Below are positions 53,931 to 61,795 of a stretch of DNA of 64,000 nucleotides, piece by piece. How positions within the stretch are numbered: position 1 is the first letter of the stretch; the number at the start of each line of letters is the position of its first letter. The position numbers and the translations under genes are program-made. Location of the stretch: the NCBI RefSeq assembly GCF_001577305.1, contig NZ_CP014518.1:248001-312000 (forward strand). The letters run 5' to 3'. The notes beneath the pieces were generated by a model. That model ran no database searches and was not told the DNA's origin. It saw only the letters and a program-made list of their open reading frames with translations. The stretch is from Sinomonas atrocyanea (lineage in GTDB: Bacteria > Actinomycetota > Actinomycetes > Actinomycetales > Micrococcaceae).

Positions 53931-55046
53931 GTGAAGGCACTCCGTTTCGGCCGCCTCTCGGCCGTCGCTGTCGTCGCTGCCGGCGCGCTCGCGCTCTCCG
54001 CCTGCGGCTCCGACAACGCGACCGGCACCCAGAACACCGCCGCCGCTTCCGGCTCCAAGGTCACCGGCACGCTCACCGGCACCGGTTCGAGCGCCCAGGC
54101 TTCCGCCATCGACGCCTGGAAGCAGGGCTTCACCCAGGCCAACCCCGGCGTGACCGTCCAGTACTCGCCGGACGGCTCCGGCGCCGGCCGCAAGACCTTC
54201 ATCTCCGGCGCGAGCCAGTTCGCCGGCTCCGACGCGGCGATGAAGCCGGAGGAGCTCACCTCCGCCAAGCAGGTCTGCGGCCCCGACGGCGCAATGGACA
54301 TCCCGGTGTACATCTCCCCGATCGCCGTGACCTTCAACGTCCCGGGCGTCAAGGAGCTCAACCTCACCCCGGACACGATCGCCAAGATCTTCCGCGGCAC
54401 GGTCACCAAGTGGAATGACCCGGCGATCGCCGCGGACAACTCGGGTGTCAGCCTCCCGGACCTGAAGATCACCCCCGTGCACCGCTCCGACGACTCGGGC
54501 ACCACCCAGAACTTCACGGAGTACCTGGCGGCCGCCGCCCCGTCCGTGTGGACCGACAAGGGCGCCCAGACCTGGCCGTCCTCGCTCCCGGGCGAGAACG
54601 CCAAGGGCACCTCGGGCGTCGTCAAGACCGTCACCGACACCCCCGGTGCGTTCGCGTACGCCGATGACTCCGCCGTGACCAGCAGCCTCGGCAAGGCCAA
54701 GGTCAAGGTCGGCAACACGTTCGTGGCCCTCTCCGCCGACGGTGCCGCGAAGGCCGTGGCGCTGTCCAAGCCGGCTTCCGGCCGCGCCGCGAACGACCTG
54801 GCCCTGAACCTGGACCGCACGCCCACGGACTCCTCGGCCTACCCGATCGTGCTCGTGTCGTACCACGTCGTCTGCACGGCCTACAAGGACCAGGCCACGG
54901 CCGACCTCGTGAAGGCCTGGGAGACCTACGTGGTCTCCGACGCCGGCCAGAAGGCCGCCGCCTCGGCCGCGAAGAGCGCCCCGCTCTCCTCGGACCTCGC
55001 CGCCAAGGCCAAGACCGCGATCGACTCGATCAAGGTCAAGTCCTAA
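53931..55046 (+). CDS. pstS: Phosphate ABC transporter substrate-binding lipoprotein PstS
   Basis: A 371-residue lipoprotein. The signal peptide ends in lipobox ALSAC with Cys25, giving a lipid-anchored protein outside the membrane. Phosphate-binding blocks: GTGSSAQASAIDAWK, SPDGSGAGRKTFISG, and HRSDDSGTTQNFTEYL. GTG start with GAAGGGG upstream. First gene of pstSCAB; an attenuator-like hairpin separates it from pstC. Confidence 0.95.
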   Translation: MKALRFGRLSAVAVVAAGALALSACGSDNATGTQNTAAASGSKVTGTLTGTGSSAQASAIDAWKQGFTQANPGVTVQYSPDGSGAGRKTFISGASQFAGSDAAMKPEELTSAKQVCGPDGAMDIPVYISPIAVTFNVPGVKELNLTPDTIAKIFRGTVTKWNDPAIAADNSGVSLPDLKITPVHRSDDSGTTQNFTEYLAAAAPSVWTDKGAQTWPSSLPGENAKGTSGVVKTVTDTPGAFAYADDSAVTSSLGKAKVKVGNTFVALSADGAAKAVALSKPASGRAANDLALNLDRTPTDSSAYPIVLVSYHVVCTAYKDQATADLVKAWETYVVSDAGQKAAASAAKSAPLSSDLAAKAKTAIDSIKVKS

Positions 55047-55061
55047 TTTCCGCGCCGTGCC

Positions 55062-55095
55062 TGCCCGTCCCGGCCGATTCCGGCCGGGGCGGGCA
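55062..55095 (+). terminator. Attenuator-like hairpin between pstS and pstC
   Basis: TGCCCGTCCCGGCCG (55062-55076) pairs with CGGCCGGGGCGGGCA (55081-55095) around an ATTC loop. A 15-bp stem here would let much transcription stop after pstS, giving more binding protein than permease. Confidence 0.65.
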
Positions 55096-55124
55096 TTGCA
55101 CTGGGTACCAGAGGACGTGACAAG

Positions 55125-56141
55125 ATGACGAGAACTGACGGCGGGCATCTCGATGCCGCACTCGAGGGACCGGACGTGACAACCACCCAGACCGATACGA
55201 ACTCCGAGCAGTCCGAGGGCCGCGGCCGCTTCGGAGCCGGCAGCGGTGCCTCGGGCGACAGGATCTTCTCCGGCGCTGCCCTCGCGGCGGGCGTGGTGAT
55301 CCTCGTCGTCCTGTTCGCTGTCGCCGCGTTCCTCGTCGCCCAGGCCGTGCCCGCGCTCGTCGCCCCGCAGGACCAGGTGGCAGGGGGCCAGGGCTTCTGG
55401 GCCTACATCGTCCCGCTCGTCATCGGCACCGTGATCGCCGCGGCGATCGCCCTCGTCATCGCGACGCCCATCTCGATCGGTGTGGCGCTCTTCATCTCGC
55501 ACTACGCCCCGCGCAAGCTCGCGCAGGTCCTCGGCTACATCATCGACCTCCTCGCGGCCATCCCGTCGGTCATCTTCGGCGCCTGGGGCATCCTGTTCCT
55601 CGCCCCCGCCGTCGTCCCCGGCTACACTTGGCTCGCCTCGACGCTCGGGTGGATCCCGATCTTCGCCGGGCCGGCCTCGGCGACCGGCAAGACGATCCTC
55701 ACCGCGTCCATCGTCCTCGCCGTCATGGTCATCCCGATCATCACCTCGATCTCGCGCGAGATCTTCCTCCAGACGCCCAAGCTCCACGAGGAGGCCGCGC
55801 TCGCCCTCGGCGCGACCCGCTGGGAGATGGTCCGCATGGCCGTCTTCCCGTTCGCCCGGCCCGGCGTCATCAGCGCGATCATGCTCGGCCTGGGCCGCGC
55901 GCTCGGAGAGACCATGGCCGTGGCGCTCGTACTTTCCTCGGGGCCGCTCATCGCGAGCCTCATCCGGTCCGGCAACCAGACCATCGCCGCCGAGATCGCC
56001 CTGAACTTCCCTGAGGCCTCGGGTCTCAGCCTCAGCACGCTCATCGCGGCGGGCCTCGTGTTGTTCGTGATCACCCTGCTGGTCAACGTCATCGCACGCT
56101 GGGTCATCAGCCGCCACAAGGAATTCTCGGGAGCCAACTGA
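55125..56141 (+). CDS. pstC: Phosphate ABC transporter permease PstC
   Basis: A 338-residue permease with six transmembrane helices. The ABC coupling loop is EEAALALGATRWEMVRMAVFP. It forms the phosphate channel with PstA. Two starts are possible: ATG 55125 (used) or GTG 55176, the latter with GAGGGA at good spacing, giving MTTTQTDTNSEQ. 1 nt separates it from pstA. Confidence 0.93.
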   Translation: MTRTDGGHLDAALEGPDVTTTQTDTNSEQSEGRGRFGAGSGASGDRIFSGAALAAGVVILVVLFAVAAFLVAQAVPALVAPQDQVAGGQGFWAYIVPLVIGTVIAAAIALVIATPISIGVALFISHYAPRKLAQVLGYIIDLLAAIPSVIFGAWGILFLAPAVVPGYTWLASTLGWIPIFAGPASATGKTILTASIVLAVMVIPIITSISREIFLQTPKLHEEAALALGATRWEMVRMAVFPFARPGVISAIMLGLGRALGETMAVALVLSSGPLIASLIRSGNQTIAAEIALNFPEASGLSLSTLIAAGLVLFVITLLVNVIARWVISRHKEFSGAN

Positions 56142-56142
56142 C

Positions 56143-57249
56143 ATGGCCACGACCGTCCTCCAGCGGCGCAGCTCCGCGCTGACCCGCAACCGCCTGCCCC
56201 GCTTCGCGCCCTGGGCCGCGCTCGCCGTCGCCCTCGTGGTCGGCGCAGCCGCGGCCTCCCTCGTCGGCTTCAGCCTCTTCGGGTGGGGCATCTTCGCCGC
56301 GATCGCCTTCACGGTGGTCTACGCCGGCTGGAGCGCCGCGGTCGAGGGTCCCCGCAAGGCCAAGGACAAGCTCGCCACGTGCCTCGTGGTCGGCGCGTTC
56401 CTCATCGCGCTCCTCCCGCTCGTCTCCGTCCTGTGGACCGTGGTGGTCGAGGGCCTCAAGGGGCTCACGACGCCGGGCTTCCTCGGCACGTCCATGAACG
56501 GCGTGAGCGGCATCCAGGACAACGAGTCCGTCAACAACGGCACCCATGTGCTCGGCGGCATCTACCACGCCCTCATGGGCACGCTGCTCATCACCCTCTG
56601 GGCGACGATCATCTCCGTGCCGATCGGCCTGCTCACCTCGATCTACCTCGTCGAGTACGGCAACGGCCGCCCCCTCGCGAAGGCGATCACGTTCTTCGTC
56701 GACGTCATGACCGGCATCCCCTCGATCGTCGCGGGCCTGTTCGCCGCGGCCTTCTTCGCCACGCTCCTCGGCCCCGGCACCAAGACCGGCTTCGTGGCGG
56801 CCGTCGCGCTGTCGGTGCTCATGATCCCCGTGGTGGTCCGCTCGAGCGAGGAGATGCTGCGGATCGTCCCCAACGAGCTGCGCGAGGCCGCATACGCGCT
56901 CGGCGTGCGGAAGTGGCGCACCGTCCTCAAGGTGGTGATCCCGACGGCGATCTCCGGCATCGCCTCCGGCGTCACCCTCGCGATCGCCCGCGTCATCGGC
57001 GAGACGGCACCGATCCTCGTCACCGCGGGGTTCGCGACGAAGATCAACCTCAACGTGTTCTCCGACTGGATGTCCTCGCTGCCGACCTTCATCTACACGC
57101 AGATCCTCAACCCGACCTCGCCGTCCAACCCGGATCCCAGCACGCAGCGCGCCTGGGGCGCGGCCCTCGTGCTCATCATCTTCGTGATGCTCCTGAACCT
57201 CATCGCCCGGCTGATCGCCCGCGTCTTCGCCCCGAAGACCGGCCGCTGA
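56143..57249 (+). CDS. pstA: Phosphate ABC transporter permease PstA
   Basis: A 368-residue permease with the coupling loop LREAAYALGVRKWRTVLKVVIP. It has two extra hydrophobic helices near the N-terminus (about 20-65), common in actinobacterial PstA. A weak ribosome binding site overlaps the pstC end. Together with PstC and PstB it imports phosphate. Confidence 0.93.
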   Translation: MATTVLQRRSSALTRNRLPRFAPWAALAVALVVGAAAASLVGFSLFGWGIFAAIAFTVVYAGWSAAVEGPRKAKDKLATCLVVGAFLIALLPLVSVLWTVVVEGLKGLTTPGFLGTSMNGVSGIQDNESVNNGTHVLGGIYHALMGTLLITLWATIISVPIGLLTSIYLVEYGNGRPLAKAITFFVDVMTGIPSIVAGLFAAAFFATLLGPGTKTGFVAAVALSVLMIPVVVRSSEEMLRIVPNELREAAYALGVRKWRTVLKVVIPTAISGIASGVTLAIARVIGETAPILVTAGFATKINLNVFSDWMSSLPTFIYTQILNPTSPSNPDPSTQRAWGAALVLIIFVMLLNLIARLIARVFAPKTGR

Positions 57250-57276
57250 CGGCACGCACCGACTACGAAGGAAACC

Positions 57277-58056
57277 ATGTCCAAGCGAATCGACGTCAAG
57301 GACCTGAACGTCTACTACGGCGACTTCCGCGCCGTCGAGGGCGTTACCATGAACATCGAGCCCAAGTCGGTGACCGCCTTCATCGGACCGTCCGGCTGCG
57401 GCAAATCGACGTTCCTGCGCACGCTCAACCGCATGCACGAGGTCATCCCCGGCGCCCGCGTGGAGGGCGAGGTCCTCCTGGACGGCGACGACCTCTACGG
57501 CCCCGGCGTGGACCCCGTGGCCGTGCGGACGCACGTGGGCATGGTCTTCCAGCGCCCCAACCCCTTCCCCACGATGTCGATCCGCGACAACGTGCTCGCC
57601 GGCGTCAAGCTCAACGGGCGCAAGCTCTCCAAGGGGGACGCGGACTCGCTTGTCGAGCAGTCGCTGCGGGGTGCGAACCTGTGGAACGAGGTCAAGGACC
57701 GTCTGGGCAAGCCCGGCTCCGGCCTCTCGGGCGGCCAGCAGCAGCGCCTCTGCATCGCCCGTGCGATTGCCGTGAAGCCGGACGTGATCCTCATGGACGA
57801 GCCGTGCTCGGCCCTCGACCCGATCTCCACCCTCGCCATCGAGGACCTCATCGAGGAGCTCAAGGAGAACTACACGGTCGTCATCGTCACGCACAACATG
57901 CAGCAGGCGGCCCGCGTCTCGGACAAGACGGCGTTCTTCAACATCGCCGGCAGCGGGAAGCCTGGCAAGCTCATCGAGTACGCGGACACGACCACGATCT
58001 TCAACAACCCGGGCCAGAAGTCCACCGAGGACTACGTCTCCGGCCGCTTCGGCTGA
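57277..58056 (+). CDS. pstB: Phosphate ABC transporter ATP-binding protein PstB
   Basis: A 259-residue ATPase with Walker A GPSGCGKST (37-45), signature LSGGQQQRLCIARAIAV and Walker B VILMDEPCSALDP. GAAGGAAA lies before the ATG. Last gene of pstSCAB; a phoU gene does not follow, the DUF47 protein nearby being a distant relative. Confidence 0.96.
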   Translation: MSKRIDVKDLNVYYGDFRAVEGVTMNIEPKSVTAFIGPSGCGKSTFLRTLNRMHEVIPGARVEGEVLLDGDDLYGPGVDPVAVRTHVGMVFQRPNPFPTMSIRDNVLAGVKLNGRKLSKGDADSLVEQSLRGANLWNEVKDRLGKPGSGLSGGQQQRLCIARAIAVKPDVILMDEPCSALDPISTLAIEDLIEELKENYTVVIVTHNMQQAARVSDKTAFFNIAGSGKPGKLIEYADTTTIFNNPGQKSTEDYVSGRFG

Positions 58057-58071
58057 TCGTCGGACCCGCAG

Positions 58072-58125
58072 CGGACGACGGCGGGCTGCCGCGCCTCGGG
58101 CGCGGCGGCCCGCCGTCTTCGTCCG
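58072..58125. terminator. Bidirectional terminator between pstB and pit
   Basis: A long GC-rich arm (58072-58094, starting CGGACGACGGCGGGC) pairs with 58100-58125 (ending GCCGTCTTCGTCCG). It serves convergent transcription from both phosphate transport units. Confidence 0.75.
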
Positions 58126-58129
58126 GCGC

Positions 58130-59146
58130 CTACCTGAGGCCGGCGAGCGGGGCGAAGGCGAGCGCGAAGACCAGGCCGAGGGCCGCCGTCGCGAGCGGGG
58201 CGACGAGCCAGAAGCGGATGAGGCGCACCACGAGCGGACCGTTCACAGACGAATAGTCCTGGTTCACCCCGGCCCCCAGCACGGAGGCGACCACCGTGTG
58301 CGTGGTCGAGAGCGGCATGTGGAGGCCGAGGGAGCCGAAGGCGAGCATCGCGCTCGTGACGAGCTGGGACACGAAGGCCCGCAGGGGGTCCATGCGGACG
58401 AGCCGGTGGCTGAGCGTGTAGGTGATGCGCCACCCGCCGGCGAGGGTGCCCGCGCCCAGCGCCAGCGCGCCCAGCACGGCGGCCCACACGGGGACGTGGT
58501 CGAAGCTCGCGCCGGATCCGAGCGTGGAGAGGACGAGGAGCGCCACGAGCCGCTGGCCGTCCTGGAGCCCGTGCCCGAAGGCCACGATGGCCGCGCCCAC
58601 CGACTGGGCGGCGCGCAGGCCGGCGTGCGCCTGGCTCGGCTGGGTATGGCGGACCATCCACGTCACCGCGGGGGTGAGGACGAACGCGGCGCCGAAGGCG
58701 AGCAGGGGCGAGAGGATGAGCGGCAGCCCGATCGCGAGCCAGAACACCTGGTCGAGGCCGCCCGGCAGGTGGCCGCCGAGGATCGCCGAGGCGACGGTCG
58801 CCCCGATGAGGCCGCCCACGAGCGCGTGGGTGGACGAGGACGGGTAGCCCTTCCACCAGCCGTAGACGCCCCACAGGGTCGCCGCGACGAGCGCCGCCGC
58901 CAGCGCGGTCAGCCCCCCGCTGCCGGCCGGGACGGTCACGAACACGGTCCCGAAGGCCCTGAGCAGCCACGCCCCGGCAAGCGTGCCGAGCACGTTGAAC
59001 CCCGCCGTGAGGACGACGGCGATCCCCGGCGTGAGCGCGCGGGTGCGGACCGTGAGGGCCACCGCGTTGGAGGCGTCGCGGAAGCCGTTGAGTAAGCCGA
59101 ACGCGCACACCAGCACGATCGATGCGCCGACGAGCGCAGCGGCCAC
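58130..59146 (-). CDS. pit: Inorganic phosphate transporter (PiT family)
   Basis: A 338-residue low-affinity phosphate-metal/proton symporter with about ten helices. The two family repeats read GFRDASNAVALTVRTRAL at the N-terminus and LHMPLSTTHTVVASVLGAG at the C-terminus; WWKGYPSSSTHALVGGL is also typical. The GTG start is 1 nt after the DUF47 stop. Expected to work when phosphate is plentiful, in contrast to the convergent pstSCAB. Confidence 0.93.
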   Translation of the reverse strand: MAAALVGASIVLVCAFGLLNGFRDASNAVALTVRTRALTPGIAVVLTAGFNVLGTLAGAWLLRAFGTVFVTVPAGSGGLTALAAALVAATLWGVYGWWKGYPSSSTHALVGGLIGATVASAILGGHLPGGLDQVFWLAIGLPLILSPLLAFGAAFVLTPAVTWMVRHTQPSQAHAGLRAAQSVGAAIVAFGHGLQDGQRLVALLVLSTLGSGASFDHVPVWAAVLGALALGAGTLAGGWRITYTLSHRLVRMDPLRAFVSQLVTSAMLAFGSLGLHMPLSTTHTVVASVLGAGVNQDYSSVNGPLVVRLIRFWLVAPLATAALGLVFALAFAPLAGLR

Positions 59147-59147
59147 G

Positions 59148-59765
59148 TCAGGACTCCCTGACGATGATGCGCCCCACCTGGATGGCCACGGACTGGAACG
59201 CGTGGACCGCCTCGAGCAGCGACCGGGCGACCTCGACGGTGCGGGCGAACTGGGTGATCGAGAGCTCGCGGAGGGCGTTCGCGCTCCACACCCGGTACGT
59301 GCGCTCGGCACGCTTGGAGAGCCGGACGATGTCCGCCCAGTAGTCCTCGAGGTCTTCGAGCCGCGTGAGGCCGCGCATGGCCGCGGTGGTGAGCTCGGCC
59401 TGTCGGTTGACGATGTCCAGCATGTCCGCAGCCTCGGACGGGAGCCTGTCGATCCGGTGCAGCTGGATGAGCTCGCCGACGGCCACGAGGTGCCCCACGG
59501 CCTGCGAGAGCCACTCGGAGAGGATCAGCAGGTCCTCGCGGGGGAGCGGGTTGACGAAGCTCGTGCGGAGCCGGGTGAGGAGGGTGCGGCGGAACTCGGT
59601 GGTGCGGGCGTCGTTCGCGGTGAGGGTGTCCACGAGCTTCTCGTAGTCGGCGCGTTCGGCGCCGAACATCTCGGAGAGCGTCTGCACCCCGAGCATGGAC
59701 TGCTGCGCCATGGAGGCGAGCAGCTCGAGGCCTGCCGTCTCCTGGGGGAACAGCCTGAACTTCAT
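59148..59765 (-). CDS. DUF47 (PhoU-like) protein
   Basis: A 205-residue all-helical protein starting MKFRLFPQETAGLELLASMA. DUF47 proteins regularly precede pit genes and are thought to regulate the transporter, as PhoU does for Pst. GGAG lies 5 nt before the ATG. Translationally close-coupled to pit (1-nt gap). Confidence 0.9.
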   Translation of the reverse strand: MKFRLFPQETAGLELLASMAQQSMLGVQTLSEMFGAERADYEKLVDTLTANDARTTEFRRTLLTRLRTSFVNPLPREDLLILSEWLSQAVGHLVAVGELIQLHRIDRLPSEAADMLDIVNRQAELTTAAMRGLTRLEDLEDYWADIVRLSKRAERTYRVWSANALRELSITQFARTVEVARSLLEAVHAFQSVAIQVGRIIVRES

Positions 59766-60106
59766 GGGTCTCCGAGCGGGGCGATGCGGCCTTCCGGCCG
59801 CCGCAGTCCCCGGCGCGATGGCCTCGTGCCAGCGGGATGCCGGCCCATCGAATCTTACGTGACCGGGATGAACGCCCTGCGCGGGCTGGATCCTCGCCGG
59901 GCCCGCTCCAGCGCGGGCCCCCAGCGAGGGAAGCAAAGGCGCCGAACCGGGACCGCCTCTCGGCGGAAGGCCGCTCGAAGCGGCTGAGAGTTGGAGCCCG
60001 GGGGTGCCGCGGTCCGACGCCACCACCAGTGTTCTACGGCCGTTGGGGGAGAGTCAACCCGGTTGACAGCTCCGTGTGCATAGGCAGGGGGTGCGAGCCT
60101 GGGGGC
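59766..60106 (-). promoter_or_regulatory. Structured upstream region of DUF47-pit
   Basis: No gene is visible in these 341 bases. A minus-strand promoter candidate has TTGACT overlapping the palindrome GTCAACC-C-GGTTGAC-type site (60053-60067) and TAGAAC about 15 nt on. A nearer one has TAAGAT (59857-59852) preceded by GTTCATCCCGGTCACG, a weak PHO-box-like repeat. Between them lie hairpins GGGCCCGC/GCGGGCCC (59899-59920), CCGCTCGAAGCGG and CCGCCTCTCGGCGG. A transcript from the distal promoter would have a leader of about 260 nt with these structures. Confidence 0.4.
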
Positions 60107-60763
60107 TCAGTCCAGCTGCCCGCGCCGCCACGCCTTGGCGGAGGCCTCGAGGTCCTCGGCCGTCTTCACGAGCTGGTGGGCGCTGCGCGTGAGCTTGGTC
60201 GCATGCTGCGAATTGGCCCACTCGGCGCTGTCCGCGACCGTGGCCTGGCCGAGAGCGACGACCCGGCAGAACGCCGCCGAGCGCTCGAGCGCGACGTCGA
60301 ACTCGCCGTCGAACGCGCCGGAGAGGATCGCGTCCGCCATTGCGGTGAGCTCTTCGGCCCCGGGAGGCTCGGCGACGCCGGCGACGGCGTGCGAGACCTG
60401 GGCGGTGTCCTTGCCCGCCGTGAAGTACACCGAGATGCGCTCCGGGTCCTGCTTCGTCGCCGCCCGCAGCGCATACAGTCGCCAGAGGGCGCCCGGGAGG
60501 GACCGCGCGGGGCTCTCGGACCACATCTCGGCGATGGCGTCGAGGCCCTGCTCGTCGGCCAGGCGGACGAGCCTGCGGGTCACCTCGGGGTCGTCGCTCT
60601 CGCGTCCGCGGCGCACGAGCGCCTGCGCGGCGAGGTGCGCTGCCTCGGACACGCGGGCGGGGTCGGCGCCGCCCGCGAAGGGCTCGAAGTCGACCGGCGC
60701 GAACGGCTTCGGCTTGTGGTGCCTGACCGGTCCCGACCCGCTGGATGCTGGGTTCTCGCTCAT
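60107..60763 (-). CDS. Conserved hypothetical actinobacterial protein
   Basis: A 218-residue soluble, mostly helical protein (VRHHKPKPFAPVDFEPFAGG near the N-terminus, ALWRLYALRAATKQDPERIS in the middle, AEWANSQHATKLTRSAHQLV near the end). The ATG at 60763 has GAGG 6 nt upstream. It is a well-formed gene with normal codon use. I do not recognise a characterised family. It is the last core-chromosome gene before the island. Confidence 0.7.
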   Translation of the reverse strand: MSENPASSGSGPVRHHKPKPFAPVDFEPFAGGADPARVSEAAHLAAQALVRRGRESDDPEVTRRLVRLADEQGLDAIAEMWSESPARSLPGALWRLYALRAATKQDPERISVYFTAGKDTAQVSHAVAGVAEPPGAEELTAMADAILSGAFDGEFDVALERSAAFCRVVALGQATVADSAEWANSQHATKLTRSAHQLVKTAEDLEASAKAWRRGQLD

Positions 60764-60870
60764 GCGGCTGCCTCGTTCATGCCCAGTACGGTACTCCTCT
60801 CGCGGGGGAGTGCCCATGCGGGGTCCGCGGCCCGGCCCCGGGCGCACGACGGCGCGCGGTTGCCCTGCGC

Positions 60871-60876
60871 TAGAGT
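60871..60876 (+). promoter_or_regulatory. -10 box ahead of the tRNA remnant
   Basis: TAGAGT lies 27 nt before the first base of the tRNA remnant, the usual distance for a tRNA promoter. It suggests the remnant was once a working gene. Confidence 0.45.
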
Positions 60877-60903
60877 TGTGCCGTCCGGCGCGTGCCGGGC
60901 GCC

Positions 60904-60945
60904 GGGCCTCTAGCTCAGTTGGTAGAGCGCTGCTTATCTACGCAG
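60904..60945 (+). pseudogene. 5' half of a tRNA gene (truncated)
   Basis: From 60904 the sequence folds as a tRNA 5' half: acceptor strand GGGCCTC, TA, a D-arm GCTC-AGTTGGT-A-GAGC, then CTGC and GCAG that could be anticodon-stem strands round an irregular 8-nt loop. No T-arm (GTTCGA-type) and no 3' acceptor strand GAGGCCC follow. It differs from the first 25 bases of the complete tRNA-Lys at 61078 at only three positions. Probably a host tRNA broken by island insertion; the original amino acid identity cannot be fixed. Confidence 0.65.
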
Positions 60946-61058
60946 TCAAGTCCACTTCGCAGTGTTCGCGTGCCTCCCGTCGGCGTGAACATGTTGATGC
61001 CGAGGCCGATGGAACCGGGTCTGCAGAGTCGGGGTCAGACTCGGCAACTATCGTCCGG

Positions 61059-61064
61059 TAGACT
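61059..61064 (+). promoter_or_regulatory. -10 box for tRNA-Lys
   Basis: TAGACT lies 13 nt before the first base of tRNA-Lys, with a weak TCAGAC about 18 nt further upstream as -35. A short hairpin GAGTC/GACTC (about 61026-61042) overlaps the -35 area. Confidence 0.4.
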
Positions 61065-61077
61065 CCTGCGTGAGCTA

Positions 61078-61362
61078 GGGCCTTTAGCTCAATTGGCAGA
61101 GCAGCGGACTTCAATAGGAGCGCCACGGGGGAAACCCTGTGGATGACACCACTCAAAGTCGGGGAACCCTTCCTGGGCAACCAGATGGCAATCCCGAGCC
61201 AAGCCGAGGGGAACCTCGGAAGGTGTAGAGACTGGACGGGTGGCACCTTCGGTGAGAGCCATGGTGAAGGGACAGTCCAGACCACGAACGCTTTCGAGCG
61301 GCGGTGAAAACCGAAGTGGCAGGTTAATCCGCGGGTTGTGGGTTCGAGTCCCACAGGGCCCA
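61078..61362 (+). tRNA. tRNA-Lys(UUU) interrupted by a group I intron
   Basis: Exon 1 is 61078-61111 and exon 2 is 61324-61362. Joined, they give acceptor GGGCCTT/AGGGCCC, D-arm GCTC/GAGC, anticodon stem GCGGA/TCCGC, loop CU-UUU-AA with anticodon UUU, variable loop GGGTT, T-arm GTGGG-TTCGAGT-CCCAC and discriminator A. All stems pair. The break lies between positions 34 and 35, inside the anticodon. The 3' end is ACC then G, so the terminal CCA is incomplete in the DNA. It decodes AAA and AAG lysine codons and would be charged by LysS. Confidence 0.93.
61112..61323 (+). ncRNA. Group IC3 self-splicing intron in tRNA-Lys
   Basis: A 212-nt intron without an open reading frame of its own. Conserved core elements match the bacterial tRNA introns (for example the Azoarcus tRNA-Ile intron): ATGGCAATCCCGAGCCAAGC (61185-61204), AAGGTGTAGAGACTGGACGG (P7 5' strand, 61220-61239) and ATGGTGAAGG followed by GACAGTCCAG (P7 3' strand, to 61280). 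Exon 1 ends in U, the intron ends in G, and CUU of exon 1 can pair with GAG at 61118-61120 as P1 with the splice-site U-G wobble. These are the hallmarks of group I splicing. Confidence 0.93.
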
Positions 61363-61364
61363 CC

Positions 61365-61795
61365 GTTTCTTGAATACTCCATCGTGGGTGAGATGGGGCC
61401 CCGCCCTGTCCCCGACGTGAATGCATCCTGTCCGTTTAGGCCCTGGTCTTCGGCGCCTGGGGGCACGTTCACCGCGCCGCTGGAGGCCGGACCGATCCCG
61501 CGATGGGGCGCCTCAGGGGTGGGGCAACGCCCACCGGCAGGAGGAAGCGCCGAAAGTTCGCGAGCGAAATGGCGGCGGCGGCGTCCCTGGGCCGCCGATT
61601 CTGGGAGCAGCGACGATATGCTAACCGAGATCAAATCGTAGCGGCAGACATCCATGGTCCGCCGACGTTGGGGCGGTCGGAAGGATGGGGCTTGGCCAAG
61701 GCGAGAATTATGCGTGGAATCGGAACCGTCAGGGACAGCTGCGGCTTGGGCGCAGCTACTTCTGCAGCATGTGCTGGGCGCGGTGAAGGAGCGCT
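61365..61795 (+). other. Intergenic stretch between tRNA-Lys and the CBASS genes
   Basis: No convincing gene, RNA or repeat was seen in these 431 bases. Base composition shifts from GC-rich at the left to more mixed at the right. TATGCT at about 61617-61622 could be a -10 box for the CBASS operon. No T-arm remnant or attachment-site duplicate of the tRNA 3' end was found here. Confidence 0.4.

Noticed and set aside
59766..60106. TPP or c-di-AMP riboswitch (GGCTGAGAG and GGGTGCC are present)
   Set aside because: The elements are in the wrong order and strand for TPP, and the conserved c-di-AMP core is absent.
60904..60945. A complete tRNA gene
   Set aside because: The 5' half is good but the anticodon loop is irregular and there is no T-arm or 3' acceptor strand within the next 130 bases.
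61240..61641. Protein-coding gene or homing endonuclease overlapping the tRNA intron
   Set aside because: The frame runs across intron, tRNA exon and intergenic DNA, has no LAGLIDADG, HNH or GIY-YIG motif, and the intron is too short to hold an endonuclease.
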